DNA from: Zoroaster sp. YZ-2022
Taxonomy: Eukaryota; Echinodermata; Asteroidea; Forcipulatida; Zoroasteridae
DNA length: 64,000 nt
NCBI GenBank assembly: GCA_029582265.1
Contig: CM055819.1
Location: 31,845,164-31,909,163, forward strand
Reading direction: 5' to 3'
Shown: piece by piece, positions 1 to 13,900 of the stretch
Layout: every line of letters begins with the position of its first letter
How positions within the stretch are numbered: the stretch's first letter is position 1
Notes under the pieces: model-generated
Databases searched by the model: none
What the model was told of the DNA's origin: nothing
What the model saw: the letters and a program-made list of their open reading frames with translations, nothing else
Position numbers and translations under genes: made by a program

Positions 1-480
1 TATAGTTCAAATTAACCCTAACCCCCTAGCTATTTTGGCTAAGAACCTTCCTGAATCCGCCGAAATCCAACACCATGCACAAACACTACCACCCACAAGG
101 ATAAAGGATAAGTAAAGACTGCGGTGACACCATGTGAAATTCTCAAATTGAGTAGTAATTGGTTCTGTAAAGAACTGGAGGTTACAACGCGACGTTTCGA
201 TCAGTGTGCTCTGATCGTCTTCAGTAGAACTTGAAAAGTATGCAACAGTTTTGTATTGTTTTCTCAAAAAATGAGCACCTATTGTAATGAAACTTACACA
301 TGTTAAATAAAGTTTGCATGGTGGAAAGTGAGTTGTGTGTCAGTGTGCTTTGACCTTCTTCTCAGAGCACACTGACCGAAACATTGAGTTACTTACAGGT
401 TCTTCTCAGAACCTCACAATGCAAGTGAGATTATTACATGGTGCTACCGCAAACCTACTCTATTACACATGTTAGCTTTA
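1..480. repeat. Fragments of a TTAA MITE and of a fold-back element
   Basis: Bases 12-60 carry the TTAACCCTAACCCCCTAG end of the TTAA MITE family that is complete at 25445-25699. Bases 117-440 carry pieces of the fold-back family seen again at 14811, 24671, 35629 and 59390: the GGTGACACCATGTGAAA block, the GTTCT/AGAAC pair and the GATCAGAGCACACTGATC palindrome. No coding exon is visible. The stretch lies in an upstream TEX2 intron. Confidence 0.6.
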
Positions 481-657
481 TTACATTTCTGGTAATGAAA
501 CCAAGGATGCCTCAAAAGCACACTTAAGCACTGTAGCTCAGAAACCTGTAAACAAGGGTGCTTGCTATGTGAACCAGAAACACCGGGGTAAACCCCTACT
601 CTTCCACAATAAGTATTCTGGGTTCTTTGACGAGCATTACTTTAATAATCTAGTACA

Positions 658-830
658 CCGGAACTACAGCTTAACGTCCCATCCAAAGGACGAAGCAATT
701 ATGGTTAAAAAGTGTCCTGCTCAAGGACACAAGTGCCGTGACCAGCCATGCCGGGATTCGAACCCACATTCTGACAACTCCAGAACTTGAGTCCAATGCA
801 CTAGACCGCTCAGACACAACACTCCATGAT
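658..830 (-). repeat. SINE-A fragment (tRNA-derived head)
   Basis: On the minus strand this shows a tRNA-like head with a B-box (GGTTCGAATCC type, seen here as GGGATTCGAACCC on plus) and an A-box-like block. It is followed by the conserved block that reads CTCAAGGACAC on plus. It matches the heads of the fuller copies at 23100-23450 and 46666-47040. The tail is missing. Confidence 0.7.
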
Positions 831-882
831 ATATATATTGAAAACCACAGGGTTGAAATTAATGTACATACATGTACGCATA

Positions 883-1192
883 CCAATAATAATAATAATA
901 ATGTGGACTTATATACATATAGCGCACGTATCCATCAAACTGGTGCTTCAAGGCGCATTACATTATTACCCCTGCTCATCAGGTGCATAAATCATTCCTC
1001 AAACCATCTCAGCTCCCTGGGAGTATACAGCTCAATTGCTGCCATTACAGTGCATATAGGGCTAATCAAACACAACAACCAACTCTGCCCTCACAGGTAC
1101 CCATTTACCTCTGGGTGGAGAAAAGCAATTATGGTAAAGTGTCTTGCTCAAGCACCATGGTTGCGGTTGGGATTCGAACCCACATTCCGACA
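883..1192 (-). repeat. SINE-A copy
   Basis: From the right this has a B-box region (GGGATTCGAACCCAC), then the conserved body (ACAGGTACCCATTTACC, CTGGGAGTATACAGCTCAATTGC), then the GCGC/TATATAAGTCC tail and an AAT/ATT microsatellite at 888-903. It is the same family as 23100-23450. The 5' tRNA-like end is truncated. Confidence 0.75.
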
Positions 1193-1248
1193 AATGCTGT
1201 ACCTTTCCTTTGAGGATATACTGTGAACAAACCAGACTACTTAGTATT

Positions 1249-1571
1249 TAGGCCAATAAAAAAAGTCTCTGGTTTCTGGTCATCGGTCGGCTTCAAAATT
1301 GGTGCGGTGACGCGTTTTTTTTTTTTTTCGGCGATATTTTTTTTTACCAACAGGGAAATATGTGATACATTGTATACACGGGGACCAAATTTCCCATATA
1401 TACAAAAGTCGTTTAAAGAACGGCACGGCAGAATTCCAATCGATCCAGCAATTTTGGCTGCAATTGGACATCGTTTCATAGCACAAAAAAAAGAAAATTA
1501 AAAATGCCGATGAACGGGTCTGAGGCGACGCATGTGGAGACCAGAAACCGGAGACTTTTTTTTTTGGCCTA
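1249..1571. repeat. MITE with TTAGGCCAA termini and a TA target
   Basis: The terminal inverted repeats begin TTAGGCCAA and continue into AGTCTCYGGTTTCTGGTC on the left. The right end mirrors this (GACCAGAAACCGGAGACT, then a T run and GGCCTAA). Related copies lie at 40262 and 45991. The TA at each end fits a Tc1/mariner-like target, but this is inferred from the ends only. It sits in a TEX2 intron, about 130 bp before the exon at 1699. Confidence 0.65.
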
Positions 1572-1698
1572 ATGGCTACAGAAGATTTCTTTCAGTAGCT
1601 CCATTTTTACAGTTCAAATGATAAATACATATGAATCAAGAAAAGAATCTCTACATTTTAGATCGAAAAAGATGCAATCATTTTTCATCTATATGTAG

Positions 1699-1946
1699 GT
1701 GCCCTATTTTATAGAAGAGCTGAAAATTACGGACATCGACCTGGGAGTTAATGCCCCCCAGCTCCGCCGTGTCTCCAGGCCTCGCATCGATGAACGTGGT
1801 CTGTGGGTGGATCTAGATGTGGCTTACACTGGCTCATGTATGGTTTCCATGACGACCAAGGTGAATCTGTGGCGATTAGGAAAAGGGGAGAAATACGACA
1901 AGGAAATGACGGAAATTTCTCCGGTTAAGAAAGAGATGAAAGACAG
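1699..1946 (+). CDS. TEX2: TEX2 exon a (SMP domain)
   Basis: The acceptor is tatatgtag|GTG and the donor AG|gtgggt. It contributes 82 codons plus 2 nt. It contains VPYFIEELKITDIDLG and RGLWVDLDVAYTGS, matching the SMP-domain core of TEX2. Phase 0 on entry means the preceding exon, outside the window, ends on a full codon. Confidence 0.92.
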
Positions 1947-4900
1947 GTGGGTTTCATGTCATTTTAAAGCCAGTGTACATGCACTTTTAGTGAAGTGTCT
2001 GTGAATGCGTCCAGTCAAGAAATTATATCTTTAAAAAAATCAACCTGTGTCAGTTTCAGCTTATGACGTTGTGTTGCTTACGAGAAAATGGTGAAAATGC
2101 ATTCAGGTTTTTCATATTCATCCTAATTTGGTATTTAGGAAAGGGTACTCTTTCATAATTTTGAACACAAAATTATTTCAATTTTTTAAAACGTTATAGC
2201 ACCTCTGACAGAAATGGTTGTTATGTGGAAGATTGATCCCATCATCAGCTTTATACTAATTAAATTTTACATGAAAAATTTACAATTTTGTTATTTGTTA
2301 AGTACCACTTCTTTGTCTTACCTTAAATGAATATTAACATCTATATAAATTGTTATTAAATGAGAGGCTTTTTTTGTACCACTGAAATATTCTAAGAGAG
2401 ATTCTGACACATTTTACTCCTCTGATCATTTAAGGAGAAAAAACTGTGTTTTTATTTGTTTGATGTGTTTTTATTTGCGTTTTGGAGCAGAGATTGTTTA
2501 AGAATTAATACATCTTACTATTTTAACCTCGTCCCCTGAAAAACCTATTCCTCAACTATTGATTTCAGTGTTTTGTAAGATAATGCTGGAGAGATGCACA
2601 GAATATTCATGCATGTTGTCATTACGGAAGGATGGTGCCAGTGTACGTACAACATGTACAGTATACAGTACTAGGCCTGGAATTCCACAGAGGCTACAGC
2701 CATTGATGTCAAAGCTTTATAATACAGTACAGAACACTGCTCTGCCATGATTTCTTGTCTTTAGCGTGAAGAAATTAGCATGAGGATTTGTCCCGTACAT
2801 TTACAGAGTAACCCAATTTCCTTGCCTGATATTTAATCGGAATCTGTATTTTCAAAACAATTTACCAAATTCCAAAACAGAAAATCAAAGCGACAACCAC
2901 GCTCAGATGAAGAGGCGAAGTTATCAGGCTATGAGTTTGAACATCCAAGGTATCAGTCAGACCAACAAATATCAGATAAATGCTTTATCTTTATTCATCA
3001 ATAATGCATCTCATTAGTTGCCATTTTTAGCACCTCTCCTGCTGCAATTACTCTGAAAAAGCCACTGTATGCGTACATAAATTATGTACATTAAATTAGT
3101 AAGCTTGTTGGAGATAATGGTGATATGATACGCATATTTTATGCGCAGCACGCACACAGCTTCTTAACAAATCTGATTGGTCAATAAAGGATTTTGATTA
3201 ACAGCTACCGATTGGCCAAAAATGACAATTTTTGTTCTGTTCTCATTGCACCACATTATATCATGGTCAGTCATAAAACATTAACCCTAACCACCCCATA
3301 TCCTCCAAAATCCTCCAAGGGGCACTTTTTTGGAAAAATTCAGCACTGTTGGAAACTGGTACCTTCACCTCTTCAAATGGGGCAAAATTACTACCTGGCA
3401 AGTAGTAACGGCCACAAGTGCTGAATACGAAAGATCAACGAAAATGCATTTTGAAGATAAGGGCATGTTTCCAAAGGAGCACTGATGGATTTTGGAGGAT
3501 TCAGGAAGGTTCCTAGCTAGAATACCTATAGGGGGTATAGATTATAAAATAGTCGTTATCATTTATGGCCAACTCGGTTTTATCCACCATGCACCCAAAT
3601 GTCACTCGGGTCTTTTTCAAATACAGGCTAAATGATATTTCCACATTTTCTTTTGAAAATGTGTTTAATTTTATATTTAATTTCTGTTAAATTCTGTATG
3701 ATTTGATCAGCTCATTGAGGTCATTGGTCAGGGGGGTCGGGCACCGGGTTCAAGGCCATGATGACTCAATTTTCTAAAGAAACTGATAAGCAAACAAATT
3801 TATTAGTTTTGGCAAATAATGTAGAGTAAACAGTGGAATTAAATAAGTCCAATATTGTCAGAATTTCAAAAGATTTTTCCTTGAAAAAATCTTCACGTTA
3901 CGCTAAATCTTCATGTTACGCTAAACATTCCTTATGCACACAGCCTGTATGCAGCTCACATAAACTCCCAGTTTTATGTATTTCATGCACATCTTTATAT
4001 ATCTACTATAGGCTTGGGCGGTTCCGGCGGGTAACCCGATTCTACCCAATTCCAAATTGAGAAACCGAACCGTGGCTGTACTCTTTTAAAGAATTGGGTA
4101 CCCACAAGTGTCGGTTCTGGAGCCGAGAGCTTCAAATACCCAATTCCCAGAGCCGCATTACTTATTTAAATAAATAAAAAGTAAACCATAATGTTTCTGA
4201 AACATATTTTAAATGTTACAACAAAATGATCATCACTGCATTTGCGGTTGAAACTCCTTCACATCCTTCACTTCACTCCTAAACCATATGTATTTTTATT
4301 TTTTTTGAACCGAAACTGACTCCAGAAATTGTGTAACCACTCAAGCCTAATCTGCTGATACTCTTGACTTATTAGGACATTACACCGATCAAAGTGCATT
4401 GAATTTCACTAACCTATGAATTTCACCCAACTAATTCAATTATCGAATTTATTTCTCATCTGTCTGTCGCGTATCAAATTTTATGACTTCAGGACAAGTT
4501 CCTTAGCTGCTCTAGACAGTGAAGAAGAGGATAGTGCTGAGTCATCAGATGAAGAAACCGATGATGCATTCATCTCACCTGAATCCACAATTCCTACCGC
4601 TGAATCAGAACCGTAAGAAAAATCAGATGTTGCCAGATTTTTGGTCGCTTCTTAAGTATGATTTCTTACTCGGTTTTGCCAAACTGTATTTGGGAAACTG
4701 CTCAGAATGTCTTTTTGGACATAGCTGTTTTCTTGAAATGTCAGATTGCTTCAAGCAAAGGATTCATCATAAGTATGGTTAAGATGTTTTGTTTATAAAT
4801 TTGTTAAGATAACACTTCTTAAAAAGATGGCAAATAATATAAATAATGATTACAAAAGGTGATTGGAATCCTTTAATTGACAAAATTTTGACATCAGGAT

Positions 4901-7900
4901 ATTGAAAAAGTGATTTGATTTTTGTTACCATTCACTCTCAATGCAATATCGACCTTATCTAACATCTAGAAAATACCATTCCGTATAACGGTGCTAAATC
5001 TAAATGTTTCAGATAGAATAAACATGACCCTTATCCATCTTCAGTAATATGTATTTGCACTGCAGCATTATTCAATTAACCCTCCTACTGTAGGTGAACT
5101 TTAGTGGCAAGTAGCAATAGTGGTCAAAATAAGTCAACTGCCTGTTTTGACTGTTGACCCAAATGTGCACACAGCGGCATTTTTTGACTGGTTTTTACTG
5201 TCATTTTGACCACCCTGAACAATACAAGACAATGCTTTTACCAGTCAAAAACACTTGACTCATTTTAACCTGTAAATGTACTTACACGTAAGGTTTGACA
5301 GTGTTTGACTTTTAAGTGCACTAGATATACCTTGGCAAGTATATCAACATTTTGACTGATTTTGACCCTTGCAGTCACAGGAGGGTTAAGCAAGCAATTG
5401 CTTAAACATGTAGTGTGTATCTTAGATGATCAACTTTTGCAACTGGCATTCTTCATTTTCCACCCAGATCCAAAGGCTCTGGCAAAATCATGCGCTTCGT
5501 CAACAAAATTGCCAGCTCTAAATATTTCCAAAGTGCTACGCAAAACAAATACATCAAGAAAGCCATAGATGAGGTCTCTAACACGCCGGTTGAGCTGACA
5601 GTAGAAGTCAAGCAACTCAGAGGAACACTATGTGTTAACATTCCACCACCTCCGACCGATCGATTCTGGTAAGTTAGAATCATCATGTAAAAGAGCTGAT
5701 TATTAGTATAGTTCTATCATGGTTACCAAGGCTGTGCTGTTTCAGGAACTGGATACTCGAAATTGGAAATCTTTGGATACCCGGGTACCCATAATTTTTG
5801 TTGTTGTAAAAACACATAAAAATACTCCCGAATGTATAAAAAAAAACAATATGAACACAATATTCTCTTGTTTTATTAGAGTCATAATAAATGTGGACTT
5901 ACTGTAATAATTCCCACCTCTACATGTATATTGAAAACGACTCCTAGCATCCCCATTCACCACACAAACAAATCGACTCATAGCATTCCCATTCACCACA
6001 CAAACAAATCGACTCATAGCATTCCCATTCACCACACAAACAAATCGTCTCATAGCATCCCCATTCACCACACAAACAAAACGACTCATAGCATCCCCAT
6101 TCACCACACAAACAAAGCGACTCAGCGCATCCCCATGCACCACACAAACAAATCGACTCATAGCATCCCCATTCACCACACAAACAAAACGACTCATAGC
6201 ATCCCCATTCACCACACAAACAAAACGACTCATAGCATCCCCATTCACCACACAAACAAATCGACTCATAGCATCCCCATTCACCACACAAACAAAACGA
6301 CTCATAGCATCCCCATTCACCACACAAACAAAACGACTCATAGCATCCCCATTCACCACACAAACAAAACGACTCATAGCATCCCCATTCACCACACAAA
6401 CAACACGACTCATAGCATCCCCATTCACCACACAAACAAATCGACTCATAGCATCCCCATTCACCACACAAACAAATCGACTCATAGCATCCCCATTCAC
6501 CACACAAACAAATCGACTCGCATCCCATTCACCACACAAACAAATGGACTCCTAGCATCCCATTCACCACACAAACAAATCGACTCATAGCATCCCCATT
6601 CACCACACAAACAAATCGACTCATAGCATCCCCATTCACCACACAAACAAATCGACTCCTAGCATCCCCATTCACCACACACATACAAAAACGACTCATA
6701 GCATCCCCATTCACCACACAAACAAATCGACTCATAGCATCCCCATTCACCACACAAACAAATCGACTCATAGCATCCCCATTCACCACACAAACAAAAC
6801 GACTCATAGCATCCCCATTCACCACACAAACAAAACGACTCATAGCATCCCCATTCACCACACAAACAAATCGACTCATAGCATCCCCATTCACCACACA
6901 AACAAATCGACTCATAGCATCCCCATTCACCACACAAACAAAACGACTCATAGCATCCCCATTCACCACACAAACAAATCGACTCATAGCATCCCCATTC
7001 ACCACACAAACAAATCGACTCATAGCATCCCCATTCACCACACAAACAAATCGACTCATAGCATCCCATTCACCACACAAACTACTCATAGCATCCCCAT
7101 TCACCACACAAACAAATCGACTCATAGCATCCCCATTCACCACACAAACAAAACGACTCATAGCATCCCCATTCACCACACAAACAAATCGACTCATAGC
7201 ATCCCCATTCACCACACAAACAAAACGACTCATAGCATCCCCATTCACCACACAAACAAATCGACTCATAGCATCCCCATTCACCACACAAACAAATCGA
7301 CTCATAGCATCCCCATTCACCACACAAACAAACGACTCATAGCATCCCCATTCACCACACAAACAAATCGACTCATAGCATCCCCATTCACCACACAAAC
7401 AAAACGACTCATAGCATCCCCATTCACCACACAAACAAATCGACTCATAGCATCCCCATTCACCACACAAACAAAACGACTCCTAGCATCCCCATTCACC
7501 ACACAAACAAATCGACTCATAGCATCCCCATTCACCACACAAACAAAACGACTCATAGCATCCCCATTCACCACACTTCATTATAGACTCTTTGCATACC
7601 CATTCACCACACAAACAAATCGACTCATAGCATCCCCATTCACCACACAAACAAAACGACTCATAGCATCCCCATTCACCACACAAACAAAACGACTCAT
7701 AGCATCCCCATTCACCACACAAACAAATCGACTCATAGCATCCCCATTCACCACACAAACCAAGAGACTCATAGCATCCCCATTCACCACACAAACAAAT
7801 CGACTCATAGCATCCCCATTCACCACTAAAACCAACCGACTCATAGCATCCCCATTCACCACACAAACAAATCGACTCATAGCATCCCCATTCACCACAC

Positions 7901-10900
7901 AAACAAATCGACTCATAGCATCCCCATTCACCACACAAACAAATCGACTCATAGCATCCCCATTCACCACACAAACAAAACGACTCATAGCATCCCCATT
8001 CACCACACAAACAAAACGACTCATAGCATCCCCATTCACCACACAAACAACACGACTCATAGCATCCCCATTCACCACACAAACAAGCGACTCATAGCAT
8101 CCCATTCACCACACAAACAAAACGACTCATAGCATCCCATTCACCACACAAACAAATCGACTCATAGCATCCCCATTCACCACACAAACAAATCGACTCA
8201 TAGCATCCCATTCACCACACAAACAAACGACTCATAGCAGCCCATTTCACCAAACAAACAAAACGACTCATAGCATCCCCATTCACCACACAAACAAAAC
8301 GACTCCTAGCATCCCCATTCACCACACAAACAAATCGACTCATAGCATCCCCATTCACACCACAAACAAAGCGACTCATAGCATCCCCATTCACCACACA
8401 AACAAAAACGACTCATAGCATCCCCATTCACCACAAACAAACGACTCATAGCATCCCCATTCACCACACAAACAAAACGACTCATAGCATCCCCATTCAC
8501 CACAAACAAATCGACTCATAGCATCCCCATTCACCACACAAACAAATCGACTCATAGCATCCCCATTCACCACACAAACAAAACGACTCATAGCATCCCC
8601 ATTCACCACACAAACAAATCGACTCATAGCATCCCCATTCACCACACAAACAAATCGACTCATAGCATCCCCATTCACCACACAAACAAATCGACTCATA
8701 GCATCCCCATTCACCACACAAACAAAACGACTCATAGCATCCCCATTCACCACACAAACAAATCGACTCCTAGCATCCCCATTCACCACACAAACAAAAC
8801 GACTCATAGCATCCCCATTCACCACACAAACAAAACGACTCATAGCATCCCCATTCACCACACAAACAAATCGACTCATAGCATCCCCATTCACCACACA
8901 AACAAATCGACTCATAGCATCCCCATTCACCACACAAACAAAACGACTCATAGCATCCCCATTCACCACACAAACAAATCGACTCCTAGCATCCCCATTC
9001 ACCACACAAACAAATCGACTCATAGCATCCCCATTCACCACACAAACAAATCGACTCATAGCATCCCCATTCACCACACAAACAAAACGACTCATAGCAT
9101 CCCCATTCACCACGCAAACAAAACGACTCATAGCATCCCCATTCACCACACAAACAAATCGACTCATAGCATCCCCATTCACCACACAAACAAATCGACT
9201 CATAGCATCCCCATTCACCACACAAACAAATCGACTCATAGCATCCCCATTCACCACACAAACAAATCGACTCCTAGCATCCCCATTCACCACACAAACA
9301 AAACGACTCATAGCATCCCCATTCACCACACAAACAAATCGACTCATAGCATCCCCATTCACCACACAAACAAATCGACTCATAGCATCCCCATTCACCA
9401 CAAAAACAAAACGACTCATTGCATCCCATTTCACCACACAAACAAAACGACTCCTAGCATCCCCATTCACCACACAAACAAATCGACTCATAGCATCCCC
9501 ATTCACCACACAAACAAATCGACTCATAGCATCCCCATTCACCACACAAACAAATCGACTCATAGCATCCCCATTCACCACACAAACAAAACGACTCATA
9601 GCATCCCCATTCACCACACAAACAAAACGACTCCTAGCATCCCCATTCACCACACAAACAAATCGACTCATAGCATCCCCATTCACCACACAAACAAAAC
9701 GACTCATAGCATCCCCATTCACCACACAAACAAAACGACTCATAGCATCCCCATTCACCACACAAACAAATCGACTCATAGCATCCCCATTCACCACACA
9801 AACAAAACGACTCATAGCATCCCCATTCACCACACAAACAAAAGCGACTCATAGCATCCCATTCACCACACAAACAAAGCGACTCATAGCATCCCCATTC
9901 ACCACACAAACAAATCGACTCATAGCATCCCATTCACCACACAAACAAAGCGACTCATAGCATCCCCATTCACCACACAACAAAAGCGACTCATAGCATC
10001 CCCATTCACCACACAAACAAAAGCGACTCATAGCATCCCCATTCACCACACAAACAAAACGACTCATAGCATCCCCATTCACCACACAAACAAATCGACT
10101 CATAGCATCCCCATTCACCACACAAACAAAACGACTCATAGCATCCCCATTCACCACACAAACAAAACGACTCATAGCATCCCCATTCACCACACAAACA
10201 AATCGACTCATAGCATCCCCATTCACCACGCAAACAAAACGACTCATAGCATCCCCATTCACCACACAAACAAATCGACTCCTAGCATCCCCATTCACCA
10301 CACAAACAAAACGACTCATAGCATCCCCATTCACCACACAAACAAAACGACTCATAGCATCCCCATTCACCACACAAACAAAGCGACTCATAGCATCCCC
10401 ATTCACCACACAAACAAAAGCGACTCATAGCATCCCCATTCACCACACAAACAAACGACTCATAGCATCCCCATTCACCACACAACCAAAGCGCCACTTC
10501 GCATCCCCTTTCACCACACAAACAAATCGACTCATAGCATCCCCATTCACCACACAAACAAATCGACTCATAGCATCCCCATTCACCACACAAACAAAAC
10601 GACTCATAGCATCCCCATTCACCACACAAACAAATCGACTCATAGCATCCCCATTCACCACACAAACAAATCGACTCATAGCATCCCCATTCACCACACA
10701 AACAAAACGACTCATAGCATCCCCATTCACCACACAAACAAATCGACTCATAGCATCCCCATTCACCACGCAAACAAATCGACTCATAGCATCCCCATTC
10801 ACCACGCAAACAAATCGACTCATAGCATCCCCATTCACCACACAAACAAAACGACTCATAGCATCCCCATTCACCACACAAACAAATCGACTCATAGCAT

Positions 10901-13900
10901 CCCCATTCACCACACAAACAAAACGACTCATAGCATCCCCATTCACCACGCAAACAAAACGACTCATAGCATCCCCATTCACCACGCAAACAAATCGACT
11001 CATAGCATCCCCATTCACCACACAAACAAAACGACTCATAGCATCCCCATTCACCACACAAACAAAACGACTCATAGCATCGCCTTTCACCACACAAATC
11101 GACTCATAGCATCCCCATTCACCACACAAACAAATCGACTCATAGCATCCCCATTCACCACACAAACAAAACGACTCATAGCATCCCCATTCACCACACA
11201 AACAAATCGACTCATAGCATCCCCATTCACCACACAAACAAATCGACTCATAGCATCCCCATTCACCACACAAACAAATCGACTCATAGCATCCCCATTC
11301 ACCACACAAACAAATCGACTCATAGCATCCCCATTCACCACACAAACAAAACGACTCATAGCATCCCCATTCACCACGCAAACAAATCGACTCATAGCAT
11401 CCCCATTCACCACACAAACAAATCGACTCATAGCATCCCCATTCACCACACAAACAAATCGACTCATAGCATCCCCATTCACCACACAAACAAATCGACT
11501 CATAGCATCCCCATTCACCACACAAACAAAACGACTCATAGCATCCCCATTCACCACACAAACAAATCGACTCATAGCATCCCCATTCACCACACAAACA
11601 AAACGACTCATAGCATCCCCATTCACCACACAAACAAATCGACTCATAGCATCCCCATTCACCACGCAAACAAAACGACTCATAGCATCCCCATTCACCA
11701 CACAAACAAATCGACTCATAGCATCCCCATTCACCACACAAACAAAACGACTCATAGCATCCCCATTCACCACACAAACAAAAGCGACTCATAGCATCCC
11801 CATTCACCACACAAACAAAAGCGACTCATAGCATCCCCATTCACCACACAAACAAAACGACTCATAGCATCCCCATTCACCACAAACAAAACGACTCATA
11901 GCATCCCCATTCACCACACAAACAAAAGCGACTCATAGCATCCCCATTCACCACACAAACAAAATCGACTCATAGCATCCCCATTCACCACACAAACAAA
12001 TCGACTCATAGCATCCCCATTCACCACACAAACAAATCGACTCATAGCATCCCCATTCACCACACAAACAAAACGACTCCTCGCATCCCCATTCACCACA
12101 CAAACAAAAGCGACTCATAGCATCCCCATTCACCACACAAACAAAAGCGACTCATAGCATCCCAATTCACCACACAAACAAAACGACTCATAGCATCCCC
12201 ATTCACCACACAAACAAAAGCGACTCATAGCATCCCCATTCACCACACAAACAAATCGACTCATAGCATCCCCATTCACCACACAAACAAAACGACTCAT
12301 AGCATCCCCATTCACCACACAAACAAATCGACTCATAGCATCCCCATTCACCACACAAACAAAACGACTCATAGCATCCCCATTCACCACACAAACAAAA
12401 CGACTCATAGCATCCCATTCACCACACAAACAAAAGCGACTCATAGCATCCCCATTCACCACACAAACAAATCGACTCATAGCATCCCCATTCACCACAC
12501 AAACAAAAGCGACTCATAGCATCCCCATTCACCACACAAACAAAGCGACTCATAGCATCCCCATTCACCACACAAACAAAACGACTCATAGCATCCCCAT
12601 TCACCACACAAACAAAAGCGACTCATAGCATCCCCATTCACCACACAAACAAATCGACTCATAGCATCCCCATTCACCACACAAACAAATCGACTCATAG
12701 CATCCCCATTCACCACACAAACAAAACCACTCCTAGCCTCCCCAATCACCACAAACAAATGACTCATAGCATCCCCATTCACCACACAAACAAAGCGACT
12801 CATAGCACCCCAATTCACCACACAAAAAAACCGACTCATAGCATCCCCATTCACCACACAAACAAAACGACTCATAGCATCCCCATTCACCACACAAACA
12901 AATCGACTCATAGCATCCCCATTCACCACACAAACAAAACGACTCATAGCATCCCCATTCACCACACAAACAAAACGACTCATAGCATCCCCATTCACCA
13001 CACAAACAAATCGACTCATAGCATCCCCATTCACCACACAAACAAAACGACTCATAGCATCCCCATTCACCACACAAACAAAACGACTCATAGCATCCCC
13101 ATTCACCACACAAACGACTCATAGCATCCCCATTCACCACACAAACAAATCGACTCATAGCATCCCCATTCACCACAAAAAAAAAATCGACTCATAGCAT
13201 CCCCATTCACCACACAAACAAATCGACTCATCGCATCCCCATTCACCACGCAAACAAAACGACTCATAGCATCCCCATTCACCACAAACAAAACGACTCA
13301 TAGCATCCCCATTCACCACACAAACAAAACGACTCATAGCATCCCCATTCACCACACAAACAAAAGCGACTCATAGCATCCCCATTCACCACACAAACAA
13401 AGCGACTCATAGCATCCCCATTCACCACACAAACAAAAACGACTCATAGCATCCCCATTCACCACACAAACAAAAGCGACTCATAGCATCCCCATTCACC
13501 ACGCAAACAAATCGACTCATAGCATCCCCATTCACCACGCAAACAAAACGACTCATAGCATCCCCATTCACCGCAAACAAATCGACTCATAGCATCCCCA
13601 TTCACCACAAATCGACTCATACCATCCCCATGCACCACCCAAACAAATCGACTCATAGCATCCCCATTCACCACGCAAACAAATCGACTCATAGCATCCC
13701 CATTCACCACGCAAACAAAACGACTCATAGCATCCCCATTCACCACAAACAAAACGACTCATAGCATCCCCATTCACCACAAACAAAACGACTCATAGCA
13801 TCACCATTCACCGCAAAACGACTCATAGCATCCCCATTCACCACACACAAACGACTCATAGCATCCCCATTCACCACACAAACAAAACGACTCATAGCAT

